Of a stretch of 64,000 nt of DNA, positions 34,135 to 43,736 are shown piece by piece. The stretch spans positions 132,503 to 196,502 of the forward strand of contig NZ_AOJI01000002.1 of assembly GCF_000336995.1 (NCBI RefSeq), read 5' to 3'. The translations under genes were made by a program, and so were the position numbers. The notes beneath the pieces were generated by a model. That model searched no databases. It saw only the letters and a list, made by a program, of their open reading frames with translations, and was not told the DNA's origin. Position 1 is the first letter of the stretch. The number at the start of each line of letters is the position of its first letter. The DNA comes from Halorubrum aidingense JCM 13560. Lineage in GTDB: Archaea > Halobacteriota > Halobacteria > Halobacteriales > Haloferacaceae.

Positions 34135-34289
34135 GATGTTAACCGCCACGTCGTTGGACGTGACATGGTAACTATTCGCAAATATTCATGATATATCTAT
34201 CGAACGAATAGACGAGACGGAATCAATTTGTGAGATACAGGCGTCGATACCTGGGAAAGAATTAATCCGGATTCGGTTGAGTGTCCGCT

Positions 34290-34472
34290 ATGGACCTCCG
34301 GCGCAACCTCTACGTGGCCGCGTTTGTCGGGGCGTCGCTATCGTACATTTTCAACGTCCTCGCTTTCACGGGTACGTTCGACGTATTTCGTTGGTTCGTA
34401 TTCGCCGTTATTTTCCTTGGGTTCACGTATGGATTCGAGAAGTTCATCGGGTGGCAAACCGACTCGGTGTGA
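34290..34472 (+). CDS. Small two-helix membrane protein
   Basis: The 60-aa protein starts at the ATG at 34290 (MDLRRNLYVAAFVGASL) and has two hydrophobic helices, NLYVAAFVGASLSYIFNVLA and VFRWFVFAVIFLGFTYGF, with basic residues flanking. I do not know the family. A TATA-like agaattaatcc lies about 30 bases before the ATG, consistent with a leaderless transcript. Confidence 0.6.
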   Translation: MDLRRNLYVAAFVGASLSYIFNVLAFTGTFDVFRWFVFAVIFLGFTYGFEKFIGWQTDSV

Positions 34473-34679
34473 TCGACATCCAGGAGCCGAGTCTCGTCAC
34501 AGTGCGTCACCGCGACGGTCACGGTTCGCCGGCCTTCCGGCTCTGGTGAAATTCCCCGCCTGTGGCACGTTTCAGCGGTTATGAGCGGATGACGCGCATA
34601 AATGTCTGTGAAAACAGAGGTATGCTGGATGAGAGCAAAATATTCGCCGATCAGCACATGGCAGACTATCTTGGTGTGT

Positions 34680-34985
34680 CTACCGAGAGGTCTGTTCCGT
34701 GGCGAATTGGTCTTCCGGGTCGGAAAGTGGTCTCTCAAACGACTTTCGTGGAGTCATTTCGTCTAGCCGGGTGATCCGCCAGCCGTCTCCCCGACACCGG
34801 ACCGGTTCAAGGACGACTCCGACGGTGTCGCCAGGCCCCAGTTGTTTTAACTGCTCGCGGACCGCTGTGGCCGAGTCGATGACTTGATACGTTCGACCGT
34901 CGGAACCGTACAGCGTCACGGCCCTATCGCGGTTCGGTTCCGCCGCGACTCTACACCGCTGCCGAACGCTGCCAGTCGCTCCCAT
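34680..34985 (-). CDS. Small protein of unknown function
   Basis: The 101-aa protein from the ATG at 34985 has a beta-rich middle, NRDRAVTLYGSDGRTYQVID and QLGPGDTVGVVLEPVRCRGD followed by GWRITRLDE, suggesting a small barrel (SH3- or OB-like). It is predicted cytoplasmic. No catalytic motif or family is recognised; similar single-barrel hypothetical proteins are frequent in haloarchaea. Confidence 0.65.
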   Translation of the reverse strand: MGATGSVRQRCRVAAEPNRDRAVTLYGSDGRTYQVIDSATAVREQLKQLGPGDTVGVVLEPVRCRGDGWRITRLDEMTPRKSFERPLSDPEDQFATEQTSR

Positions 34986-35280
34986 CGTTTCGGGACACAC
35001 ACGGTGCGATCATAAAACGAACTATGAGCCCAGTATACTGCGATAGAGCACTATAAACTGGTATCAAGACGGTCGGGGTCGTCCAGAAAAACTCGACAGA
35101 CAGCTCGGTACACACCCGTTCTTGGTGGATAATTTCCCAGATTTGGATCTCGATCGACTCCCTGCGTTCCGCATCCGATTCACGCTCCTCGCTGCACACG
35201 TCGATACTACCCTCGTAATTTCGGTGTGTAACAATCACCGGGAACTATAGATTTTATAACATAACAACCAATTATTCTTT
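34986..35280. other. Intergenic region, promoter of histidine kinase
   Basis: In this 295-base gap only an A/T-rich promoter (gattttataacataac, about 35251-35266) for the gene at 35281 is evident. Minus-strand frames exist but have low support. Confidence 0.5.
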
Positions 35281-36801
35281 ATGGACTCTTCTCAGTCGGT
35301 CATGGAGACGGTTCAGAGGCTGAAGCCGATTCTCAGACAGGAGGCTCCACTTTACGAGAGAGTCCGCGACGTACTACAGATCGGGGATCAGTACCTCGAT
35401 CTTGAGCGAGGATATCTATCGCGCGTCAACGAGCAGATTGAGGAGATAACTGTACTTGCGTCTGCTAAATCCACAGATTGTGCTGACCATTTCGGAGAAG
35501 ACCCCGAGTACATCGAACCGTACTGCTGGCGGACGGCGAGAGAAGACGAGATCATCACACTCGATAATGTGTCGGAGGCCGGATGGAACCGAGACGTATC
35601 TGAAGGCGTCGAGCCCGGTTGCTACATCGGAACGCCGATCAAAGTGAACAAAGAACTGTACGGTATACTGGGTTTCGTTGGGCAGGATCCTCGCTCCGAA
35701 TCATTTAGCGACACAGAGATTCTGTTCGTTACACTCACGGCGCAAGTTCTCGAGCGAGAACTCGTTCACCAGCAGTTTGATTCGGAACTCACCAGAGAGA
35801 CAAATCGCGCCACAGTTCTCAACAGAGTGCTCCGACACAATCTCCGGAATGACATGACCGTGATTCGGGGCTATACACAGCTGATGGCTGAAAAACTGGA
35901 GGACGACCGGCTGAGTGCGACCGTACTACGGCATATCGATGGACTGCTGGAGTTGAGCCAAAAGGCCCGTAAATTAGACGTTATCATCAACACCGAGTCG
36001 AAATACGAGCTAACAGATATCACGGCCTTGGTCAGGGATGCCGCTGATGCCGTCGCTGAGTCGTATCCAGACACCGCTATCGAGGTGAAAGCAGACAAGC
36101 CAGTGAGAGCGGAAGTGATGCCGAGCCTCGCACGCGGATTAAGAGAGCTGATCGAAAACGCGGCCAAGCACGGGGGAAACTCATCACAAGTCACACTAAC
36201 CGTTGATAGCACCGATAGCACAGTGTCTATTCAAATATCTGATACCGGTCCGGGACTCCCCGATATTGAAGCAGACGTCCTCACCCACGGCGAAGAGCTG
36301 CCGCTCTCGCACGGAAGGGGGTTGGGACTGTGGACTGCCTATTGGATTGTCACCAGTCATGATGGGACGATTGAGTCGAGTGTTTCCGCCGAGGGAACGA
36401 CCCTAACTGTACGCCTTCCACGGACAGCGGGCACGAGGAGTGAAAAGGGGATGATGAAACTCCAACGAGCCAGAGACAGGTACGAGATCGCGTTCGAAGA
36501 GGCCCCCGATGCGATGGTGTTTCTCAACGATGACGCACGGATACTCGATGCGAATGCCGAGACGGCATCAGTATTAGGGCTTTCTCGAAAGGACCTGCTG
36601 GGTCGCTCGGTTCGGAAATTCTACCAGGGGCCGGAAGAATTCGAGACGGTTTGGTCTGAGATCACGAACAGCGAGAAATCCCGAGACACGGTCGTTATTG
36701 AAGCCACAGACGGGAATCAATACGTCTTAGAGTACTCGTCAAAGACCGAAATACTTCCTAACCAACACTTTCTAATAAACCGTGTCGTTGAAAATCGTTG
36801 A
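35281..36801 (+). CDS. Histidine kinase with GAF, HATPase and C-terminal PAS
   Basis: The 506-aa soluble protein has an N-terminal GAF domain (about 15-160: YLDLERGYLSRVNEQ, VEPGCYIGTPIKVNKELYGI) and a haloarchaeal HisKA-like helix with LNRVLRHNLRNDMTVIRGYT near 180-199 (phospho-acceptor His in RHNLRN). A HATPase follows, with N-box LRELIENAAKHGG and G-boxes ISDTGPGLPDIE and HGRGLGLWTAYW. After it comes a PAS domain, about 395-500 (YEIAFEEAPDAMVFLNDDAR). The C-terminal position of the PAS after the ATPase is unusual. There is no membrane anchor, so it senses a cytoplasmic signal. No response regulator is adjacent. The TATA and the ATG at 35281 have leaderless spacing. Confidence 0.85.
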   Translation: MDSSQSVMETVQRLKPILRQEAPLYERVRDVLQIGDQYLDLERGYLSRVNEQIEEITVLASAKSTDCADHFGEDPEYIEPYCWRTAREDEIITLDNVSEAGWNRDVSEGVEPGCYIGTPIKVNKELYGILGFVGQDPRSESFSDTEILFVTLTAQVLERELVHQQFDSELTRETNRATVLNRVLRHNLRNDMTVIRGYTQLMAEKLEDDRLSATVLRHIDGLLELSQKARKLDVIINTESKYELTDITALVRDAADAVAESYPDTAIEVKADKPVRAEVMPSLARGLRELIENAAKHGGNSSQVTLTVDSTDSTVSIQISDTGPGLPDIEADVLTHGEELPLSHGRGLGLWTAYWIVTSHDGTIESSVSAEGTTLTVRLPRTAGTRSEKGMMKLQRARDRYEIAFEEAPDAMVFLNDDARILDANAETASVLGLSRKDLLGRSVRKFYQGPEEFETVWSEITNSEKSRDTVVIEATDGNQYVLEYSSKTEILPNQHFLINRVVENR

Positions 36802-37129
36802 TAGTCCGACCACGTTGAATAGTTGTCCGAATCGGGGTTAGTACCTGAGATTTGTTGAGGTGTGAACACTACGGATGATACATACTGGTGATGCGTGAGC
36901 AACTTTGTTGGCGTCGTGATCGCCTTGCTCTGGGTCGGCAATTTCGTTTTTCGTGGCTATAACGACGCGCGATAGACACCAACGACAGACCGATCGACCT
37001 TCCGGAGATTGGGTAGGAAATGTGCTGCGCTCGCGCCCCGTATTCAGCAAGGGCTCTTCAAATTGTCATCAACCGGGCATTCCAACAGAGCCATCGGGTT
37101 TATTTATTTCAGTACTTAAACGTAGAATT
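36802..37129. other. Intergenic region without a supported gene
   Basis: The 328-base gap ends with a clear TATA (tttatttatttc, about 37099-37110) about 20-30 bases before the ATG of the propeller lipoprotein at 37130. Short frames on both strands look random and I see no repeat or RNA. Confidence 0.5.
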
Positions 37130-38275
37130 ATGCATCGAGTCCGACCGGCTAGGCGTGACGTCCTCCGGGCCCTAGCCGGAGGCACCGCAGTTGCTCTCGC
37201 CGGTTGTAGTCGTCGCAGCGCTGACGACGACCGTCGTCAATGGATCTCTGAGACCCAGGGCTATGTCGAGTCGTCGCCGACAGTGGTGGACGGACTCGTC
37301 TTCACCGCAAGTCGGAATATCTACGCACTAGACGCCGACACGGGCGAGGAGCGATGGAAATTCGAAGACGGCGGCGATCAGCTACGGAGCTCCTCGCCAA
37401 CGGTCAGGAACGGCACGCTCTTCGTTGGGGGCAGTAATGACAACGTTTACGCACTGGATGCGGAGACTGGCGAGCGGGAGTGGACCTTCGACACCGACCG
37501 CACAGTTACAACATCTCCTCTCGTGGTCAATAATCTCGTCTTTGTCGGGAATGACGCTGGGACCGTGTATGCGTTGGATGCTCGGACGGGTGCAGCGGAG
37601 TGGAAAATCAAAACGATCACTTCGATACAGTCGTCGCCAACGGCGATGGATGGGGTGCTCTTCGTTGGTGGTAACGACCGCAGGGTCTACGCGCTGGACA
37701 CCCAGACCGGCGAGAAGAAATGGGCATTCGAAACCGGCTCTTCAGTTCGGTCGTCACCAACGGTCAGGAACGGCACGCTCTTCGTTGGGAGCGACGACCG
37801 CATGGTCTACGCGCTGGACGCCCAGACCGGCGAGAAAAAGTGGGTATTCGAGACCGAAAGCAAAATCGGGTCGTCGTCACCAACGGCGATGAATGGGTGG
37901 GTCTTCGTCGGGAACGAACGGGGAGCAGTGTATGCTCTCGACACACAGACAGGTGAGCAAAAGTGGAAGTTCGACACCGATTCGCGCGTCGCCTCCTCTC
38001 CAACGGGCGTTGGGGAGACAGTCTTCGTGGGCAGCGACAACTCCAACATCTACGCGTTGGACGCTCGAACCGGTCACGAACAGTGGCGCTACGAAACAGA
38101 CGGTGACGTTAGGTCCTCGCCTACGGTGGTGGATGGGACACTCTTTGTCGGAAGTTATGATGGCCGCGTGTATGCGTTGGATGCAGGTGTTGAAGGATCC
38201 AGTGAAGGGTCTCGCGTAGCGCTGGGGACGCTCGGCCATCACCACGAGTGGGATGGAACGATGCCCCCCAGCTAA
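37130..38275 (+). CDS. PQQ-like beta-propeller lipoprotein
   Basis: The 381-aa protein has a Tat motif ARRDVLRALAGGTAVALAGC with lipobox LAGC at the end, so it is likely exported by Tat and lipid-anchored. The mature part is a propeller of about eight near-identical blades of roughly 40 residues, each with a core such as VYALDAQTGEKKWAFETGS followed by SSPTVRNGTLFVGSDD. The pattern is that of PQQ-like/BamB-type folds; no PQQ-binding catalytic residues are evident, so a scaffold or binding role is likely. DNA of the repeats is very similar across blades (37660-38000). It resembles the second propeller at 42395. Confidence 0.85.
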   Translation: MHRVRPARRDVLRALAGGTAVALAGCSRRSADDDRRQWISETQGYVESSPTVVDGLVFTASRNIYALDADTGEERWKFEDGGDQLRSSSPTVRNGTLFVGGSNDNVYALDAETGEREWTFDTDRTVTTSPLVVNNLVFVGNDAGTVYALDARTGAAEWKIKTITSIQSSPTAMDGVLFVGGNDRRVYALDTQTGEKKWAFETGSSVRSSPTVRNGTLFVGSDDRMVYALDAQTGEKKWVFETESKIGSSSPTAMNGWVFVGNERGAVYALDTQTGEQKWKFDTDSRVASSPTGVGETVFVGSDNSNIYALDARTGHEQWRYETDGDVRSSPTVVDGTLFVGSYDGRVYALDAGVEGSSEGSRVALGTLGHHHEWDGTMPPS

Positions 38276-38578
38276 AGGAGGCCCAAGCTGTTTCCGGATT
38301 TCGCATTTTTGAGATCCTCAGGAAGTGAGGCATTCTGACCCGATTGCGGTCAATACAAGAGAGCTGGACAGGCAACCAGTGTATTTCTGACTTCTCGATA
38401 GCCGGTTGTCTAGCCGGGAACGAGACGCGTGCTGGTAGCCAGTGACGAAATCAGAGTCGGTACTCACGTCTCACCTATCGGCTGGTCGGTGGCGTTCAAG
38501 CAGCCGTATCAAAACAATGGCGTCGGTGTGCCCCGTTAGGGCAGGCCGAACAGCAATAGAACCACTGAGACGGGACCG
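38276..38578. other. Intergenic region
   Basis: In this 303-base gap between two convergent genes I find only a T-run (gcatttttgag, about 38302-38312) that could end the propeller transcript, and no gene. Confidence 0.4.
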
Positions 38579-40060
38579 TTATTTCACCGATTTCGATAGC
38601 TCGGCCCCTGCTTTGAACTTCACCTCACTCGACGCGCTTCCCGCGTTCACTAAGTGAAGTATCGGTGCGTCTAACGGACAGTGCGTTACCATCACTTCGT
38701 CGCCACCTCCATCAGTCTCTCCGCAAGACTCAGAGTTCTCTTTCGAGTACTCGTTGCTTCCCCAACAGTACACGTTCCCACCCCCATCTTCGGAAAGCGT
38801 ACCGGTCTCGATCAGTGCGCTGACCGTCCCTGATTCTATCTGTGCCCCTCGAAGAGCTCGCTCACTCAGCCCTAAACGCGCCACCATGTCACCGAACCCG
38901 TCGCCATCAGCGTCGGAGTAATCGAAACAGCACTCGATACCCACTACTTGCGCCGATCCCGCCATCGAAAGGGCCGTCACTGAATCTTCGTACAGGGTAG
39001 CGTCGTCGATAACCCATCCACCAGAGTAGAGAAGTTGGTCATCGCTCATCGCGCGACCCACGTAGAACAACGCCGGGAACGGGCGCGGGCATCCCGGCGG
39101 CTGGACCAGCACCTGCGTCACGATCGTCTCGGAGATTTCTGACGTCGCTTTCTCACCGCCGTCCGACGCACCACTACTCCATGCTTGGTAGATTGCTTCA
39201 GTCGACGATTCGGGTCCGTCCGACCCACCACCTGCGGAGACCCGCACGACAGTCGGACCGCCGTCAGCGTTCGCCGGCGAGTTGATCACTACAACGGTCC
39301 CGTCGTCCGCTCGAACGACGGCAAGGCCGCCGCCCGTCGCCGTTGGCTTCGATACCTCTGCGACGAAGTGCGGCGTCGTCCCGCACACCGCACCCGGGTG
39401 CTGATCTGGGTCGCCGTCATCACAATCACCAGACCCAGCAGATCCCCCCGGACCAGCCTTCGCCGAACCCCACGAGTAAACCCGTCCGCCACCGTTTGAC
39501 TGGCCCGTTAGATAGCTAATGAGTCGCTCCGGCGTCACCGCCTCACGGATACTGCCGTTCCCGCCCGGAACCTCCGCATCAGGCAAGCAGACGGTAAACC
39601 GCTCACCGACGATCGGCTCGCCGCCCAGATACGCGACGAGCGCATCGTCCTCATCAGCGTCACCCACGCCATCCCCATCCGAATCTCCGTCTCCACCCGT
39701 CAACGACTCGGTTCGGTTACTCCGCGAGGAATTGTGATTCTGCGCCATCACCGCAGACGACGTGACCCATCCTTCCAACTCCACTCGCTCGGCCAGCGCC
39801 GGAGTCAGCCGAGCCACGTGCGGGCTCTCGGGAGCCAGTTCCAGTGAGACCTTCCCTGCGCCGGAACCCGGTCGTCTACCAACGCCCGCGAACACTGCTG
39901 CCGGAGACGCCCCTGTGTTCGTCACTGACGACGCAACCCGATTCAGACAGCCAGCGAGCGACCCAACCGCAACGAGCCCGCTCGCTGCGAGTAGTGACCG
40001 ACGGCTGACGGTCGCACACGGCACCGTATCTCCGTGACTGGTACGTCTCTCTGAACACAT
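38579..40060 (-). CDS. Secreted lipoprotein of unknown function with Asp-rich Ca-type loop
   Basis: The 493-aa product has a Tat signal (VSRRSLLAASGLVAVGSLAGC) with a lipobox Cys near residue 38. The mature part is Gly/Ser/Asp-rich with a DxDxDG stretch GGDGDSDGDGVGDADEDD near residues 122-139, like calcium loops in EF-hand or thrombospondin type-3 repeats. Related loops appear at SGDCDDGDPDQHPG and CFDYSDADGDGFGDM. Eight or more cysteines suggest disulfides outside the cell. No catalytic motif is recognised. A role in cell-surface adhesion or as an envelope protein is inferred. The start is the first ATG, at 40060. Confidence 0.75.
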   Translation of the reverse strand: MCSERRTSHGDTVPCATVSRRSLLAASGLVAVGSLAGCLNRVASSVTNTGASPAAVFAGVGRRPGSGAGKVSLELAPESPHVARLTPALAERVELEGWVTSSAVMAQNHNSSRSNRTESLTGGDGDSDGDGVGDADEDDALVAYLGGEPIVGERFTVCLPDAEVPGGNGSIREAVTPERLISYLTGQSNGGGRVYSWGSAKAGPGGSAGSGDCDDGDPDQHPGAVCGTTPHFVAEVSKPTATGGGLAVVRADDGTVVVINSPANADGGPTVVRVSAGGGSDGPESSTEAIYQAWSSGASDGGEKATSEISETIVTQVLVQPPGCPRPFPALFYVGRAMSDDQLLYSGGWVIDDATLYEDSVTALSMAGSAQVVGIECCFDYSDADGDGFGDMVARLGLSERALRGAQIESGTVSALIETGTLSEDGGGNVYCWGSNEYSKENSESCGETDGGGDEVMVTHCPLDAPILHLVNAGSASSEVKFKAGAELSKSVK

Positions 40061-40226
40061 AATCAGACTGTAGACGTTACACGTTATGATAAGCTTTCTT
40101 ATATTTATTACCTGATAACAGGGCGACTGGTGGCCGACTCGTGCGTTGTATCTCGTCGGTTATTTGACTCCATCCACCGCTAAACACTCGCAAAGGCGGA
40201 ATTGCTTGTTGTGGAACGGTACGCCG

Positions 40227-42215
40227 CTACATCTGGTACCAGAGGAGGTTCCAGTACGCGAGCACGAGCGCAAAGACGACGCCGACGAGGCCGACCGCGG
40301 TGTACTGAAGTCGTGTCAGGGGACGCCAGACGCCCTGTCGCCAAGCCACCCCGACGAGGACAAGGGTCGTGACACTCGCGAGTGCTCCCACAGCCGGCAA
40401 TAGCAAGACGACTTGCAGCGGCAGTGGGTCCCCGAGAAGGGCCGCCTGTGGGTCGCGCAACACCACGACGGCCAATCCGATCAGGAACGCGAGATAGCTC
40501 ACCGCTGTGAGGCCAGCGATTCGTCGAGTGTGTCGGAGTGGGGAGCTCGGTCCGTCTCGCGTTGCACCACGGTACCATCGCCAGAGCCCCGTCGCCGTCC
40601 ACCCGACGACGGCGCCGAGAAACACGAGGATGCTCAAGCCAGCGGCAACTGCGTGCGTGGCCGGTTGCTCACTGACACCGAGTCGTTCGTAAGCCGAGGC
40701 AGGCCTGCTGTCGAAGAACAGGTGCGTGATTTCGCCGTCCGTCTCGCCGAACGCCAGTGCATCCGACCCATCGACGGCTTCGAAGTGCAGTTCTTCCACC
40801 TCGACCCACCGTTTCGACCCGCCGGGACCGGTCGTGACGAGTCGCCCCTGGTCATCGACGGAGACGGAGACGTTCGACTGCACGCCCAACAGTTTCTCCG
40901 ACGTGGTGTACGGCGATCTGAGTGTGCGATACGTGCCGGCCACATCGCTCGCCCGGGTCGGCTCGCCATCGGGCAGCGGTGTCGACTCCTCGCTCGAGAA
41001 ATACTCCGCAAGCAGCGCATCGAGCAGTTCGTCTCTGGCTTCGATACCGCCGGGGCTGTTGTACGACACGAATAGGCCGACGTCGTGTTCGGGAAAGAGC
41101 GCCAGCAGACTGTGGAACTGCTCGGTATCGCCGCCGTGTCCGACGATACGCACGCCTTTTCGGCTCAGTTCGTAGAACCCAAAGCACATCCCGTTTAGTC
41201 GGTCGTCGTTGCCGAATCGTCGCCGGTGCATCGTCGCGACGGAATCGGACTCGAGGATACGTCCCTGGCCGGTTGCGCCACCCCGCAAGTGAGCGCGGAC
41301 GAACCGCGCCATGTCGGTTGCCGTCGTACTCATCGATCCAGCCGGCGCCATACCGACGTACTCGAAAGCACCCTCTCGGTACCGGCCGTTCGGGGTCGTG
41401 TACCCCTTTGAGAGCGTCCCATCGATAGCATCCGGGACAGGCTGGTCGAACGTGCTCTGGTCCATCCCTAGCGGGTCGAAGATCTCCGCTTCGACATACT
41501 CATTGAACGACGACCCGGCAGTCGCGGCGCCGATATGACCGGCAAGCGCGGCTCCGTAGTTCGAGTAGGCGGTGAACGCACCCGGCGGCCGAACTCTCGC
41601 CGGCCGTTCATGCTGGAGCATCGTCGGGAGCGGGCGCAGATCCGATTTGTTCAGAACGAACGTCCCACGAGCGCGCTCCTCGAACCCCGCAGTATGAGTC
41701 GCAAGGTGGTCGAGCGTGATCGGCTGATCATACGTGTCAGGTATCGTAACATCATCGAGGTACTCGTTCACGTCAGTCTCGAGATCGAGTCGGCCGGCCT
41801 CGACACCCTGCATGACTGCCGTCCAGGCAAACAGTTTCGACGTCGATCCGATGCGAAAGAGCGTCTCGTCGGCTTCGACCGGCGCGTCGGTCCGGACGTC
41901 TCGGACACCGTATCCCCTGGTGAACGTCGAATCACCGTCTACGACCGCAACAGTCGCACCGGGGATGTCGTGGGCGTCAAGTTGGGCGTTCAGTACGCCG
42001 TCGAGAAATGTCTCGAAGGAATTCGGATCGGAGAGTGGTCCGTTGGAGGGCCCCTGCCGGCCGTGGTCGGCCGCGCTCGCGCTCTCGGATGTGCTGTTGA
42101 GCGCGAGCGCTGCGGACCCTGTCGCCGCGAGCCCGCGAAGCACGGTGCGTCGGGAGTGCGCGGAGTACAGACAGTCCTCCCCGGTGGCATCGATCGGTGT
42201 CTGTGATTGGGACAT
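40227..42215 (-). CDS. Membrane-anchored serine hydrolase, beta-lactamase family
   Basis: The 662-aa protein has a Tat signal (HSRRTVLRGLAATGSAALAL) and a beta-lactamase/class C hydrolase domain. The domain has SxxK as GSTSK (Ser124, Lys127), the YxN motif in AYSNYGAALAG and the HxG-type motif in IVGHGGDTEQ. A further domain follows (about 430-540: SDVAGTYRTLRSPYT), then four to five C-terminal membrane helices from about residue 550 to 655. The family includes esterases and D-aminopeptidases rather than true resistance lactamases. The catalytic part faces outward. The ATG at 42215 is preferred because upstream frames lack any signal. The gene is divergent from the propeller lipoprotein at 42395. 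Confidence 0.85.
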   Translation of the reverse strand: MSQSQTPIDATGEDCLYSAHSRRTVLRGLAATGSAALALNSTSESASAADHGRQGPSNGPLSDPNSFETFLDGVLNAQLDAHDIPGATVAVVDGDSTFTRGYGVRDVRTDAPVEADETLFRIGSTSKLFAWTAVMQGVEAGRLDLETDVNEYLDDVTIPDTYDQPITLDHLATHTAGFEERARGTFVLNKSDLRPLPTMLQHERPARVRPPGAFTAYSNYGAALAGHIGAATAGSSFNEYVEAEIFDPLGMDQSTFDQPVPDAIDGTLSKGYTTPNGRYREGAFEYVGMAPAGSMSTTATDMARFVRAHLRGGATGQGRILESDSVATMHRRRFGNDDRLNGMCFGFYELSRKGVRIVGHGGDTEQFHSLLALFPEHDVGLFVSYNSPGGIEARDELLDALLAEYFSSEESTPLPDGEPTRASDVAGTYRTLRSPYTTSEKLLGVQSNVSVSVDDQGRLVTTGPGGSKRWVEVEELHFEAVDGSDALAFGETDGEITHLFFDSRPASAYERLGVSEQPATHAVAAGLSILVFLGAVVGWTATGLWRWYRGATRDGPSSPLRHTRRIAGLTAVSYLAFLIGLAVVVLRDPQAALLGDPLPLQVVLLLPAVGALASVTTLVLVGVAWRQGVWRPLTRLQYTAVGLVGVVFALVLAYWNLLWYQM

Positions 42216-42394
42216 TGGTCGACCTCGTTTCTGAACTGCTTGGCCTACACTGCTGGCAGGATGGGCGGAAATTCGACATTCACAGACATAAACACACAGG
42301 GCAGATATCCTGATAGCGGTGGGGAATCCAACCACGAGTCTACGACGGCCTATTTTTTCACTGACTTTATTTATGTTACTTAGAGAGTACAGTT

Positions 42395-43555
42395 GTGAAC
42401 GTCCCCATATCACGACGCAGATACCTCCGAACGGCCGGCGTAGCCGGAGTAGCCAGCCTCACTGGGTGTTCACGCACCGTCAAAGAGGGGATAGGAGCTG
42501 AGAGATCGGCTCCTTCCGGCGTCCCGATGTTCCGATACAACCCCGCCCGGACGGGAGGGCCACTGGGCGCGACCGGCCCGACCGGCTCAGTCACCGAACA
42601 GTGGGTCGTCCAGACTCAGAGTGGAATCGGATATTCGCTCGCAGTCTTCGATGACACCGTTTACGTCGGGAGCAACGACGGGGTAATCTCCGCTCTCGCT
42701 GCGGGCGATGGCACTGAACAGTGGTCCGTCGAGGCCGACGGGCAGATCGGCTGGCCACCGGCGGTCGTCGACGACACCGTCTACGTCGGCTGCGGCGACG
42801 GGGCGCTCTGTGCGCTGGCTGCCAGCGACGGGACCGAACACTGGGTCTTCGAGACCGGCAAACAGGTGGCTCCGGCTCCGGCGGTCGTCGACGACACCGT
42901 TTATATCGGAGGTGTCGGAGACGACGAGGGGGTGCTCTACGCGCTGGACGCCACCGACGGCACCGAGCGGTGGTCGTTCGAGATGGGGTTCAACGCGTAC
43001 GCGTCGCCGGCGGTCGTCGACGGCACCGTGTACATCGGTGGGAGCAGCGCCTATGCGCTCGACGCCGCTGACGGCACTGAACAGTGGACCCACGAGTTCA
43101 GCTATCTGGACAGCGCGACCCCGGCGGTGGCCGACGGCACCGTCTACCTCAAACACGGCAAAAGAGCCTGGGCACTGAATGCTGCCGACGGGACCGAACG
43201 GTGGTCGTTCGAACCGGAAGACCCCATGGAAACGGTCTGGATAGGACCGCCAGCGGTACTGGACGAGACGGTCTACATCGGCGGTCACGATACCGCGTAC
43301 GCGCTCACTGCGGACGCGGGTACCGAACGGTGGTCCTTCGAGGTAGCTGATAGCGTCGGGTCCTCACCCGCAGTGACCACTGACGCTGTCTACCTCGGTG
43401 GGAACGACGGTGCGGTCTACGCGCTGGCTACGAGCGACGGCACCGAACAGTGGCGCTTCGACGCGGGTAGTTGGGTGTCGTCTGTGGTAGTCGTCGACGG
43501 AACCGTCTACGCTGGCACTGCCGACGGAGCTATCCACGCGCTGACCGCTGAGTGA
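42395..43555 (+). CDS. PQQ-like beta-propeller lipoprotein
   Basis: The 386-aa protein starts at a GTG and opens with a Tat signal and lipobox, ISRRRYLRTAGVAGVASLTGC (Cys about residue 26, LTGC). The mature part is a propeller of about eight blades with cores such as ISALAAGDGTEQWSVEADG and VYALATSDGTEQWRFDAG, each preceded by AVVDDTVYVGS. It is related to the 37130 gene but diverged. No catalytic cofactor motif is evident; surface scaffolding or binding is inferred. The promoter overlaps that of the divergent serine hydrolase. Confidence 0.85.
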   Translation: MNVPISRRRYLRTAGVAGVASLTGCSRTVKEGIGAERSAPSGVPMFRYNPARTGGPLGATGPTGSVTEQWVVQTQSGIGYSLAVFDDTVYVGSNDGVISALAAGDGTEQWSVEADGQIGWPPAVVDDTVYVGCGDGALCALAASDGTEHWVFETGKQVAPAPAVVDDTVYIGGVGDDEGVLYALDATDGTERWSFEMGFNAYASPAVVDGTVYIGGSSAYALDAADGTEQWTHEFSYLDSATPAVADGTVYLKHGKRAWALNAADGTERWSFEPEDPMETVWIGPPAVLDETVYIGGHDTAYALTADAGTERWSFEVADSVGSSPAVTTDAVYLGGNDGAVYALATSDGTEQWRFDAGSWVSSVVVVDGTVYAGTADGAIHALTAE

Positions 43556-43736
43556 CGGTCCGTTTCAGGAGGAGATCACATGCTGCTCCGTTGCACTTCT
43601 GTATCTCACAGCCGGTTTCTGTCGCGATGCAAATTGGCTAGTGTTCTCCTCGATATCGGAGTCTCAGTATCCATCGCAATCAGAACAGAAGACAGCACTT
43701 GCTGAGGGTTTCAACAGAGCCTGCAGCACTCGAAAA
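43556..43736. other. Short gap with IS6-type end
   Basis: Between the propeller gene and the next membrane protein this gap contains the solitary terminus AGGGTTTCAACAGAGCC at 43705-43721, matching the right end of the MITE-like element at 10081-10097 except for one base. No partner end is nearby. Confidence 0.5.

Noticed and set aside
34622..34774. Fifty-codon plus-strand frame beginning MLDESKIF
   Set aside because: It runs into the antisense of the 34680-34985 gene and has no promoter or recognisable motif.
34951..35238. 95-codon minus-strand frame with one hydrophobic stretch
   Set aside because: It overlaps the start of the 34985 gene in another frame, lacks a clear TATA, and composition is mixed; not enough support.
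36838..37050. Seventy-codon minus-strand frame upstream of the propeller lipoprotein
   Set aside because: No motif, no promoter and no conserved pattern visible.
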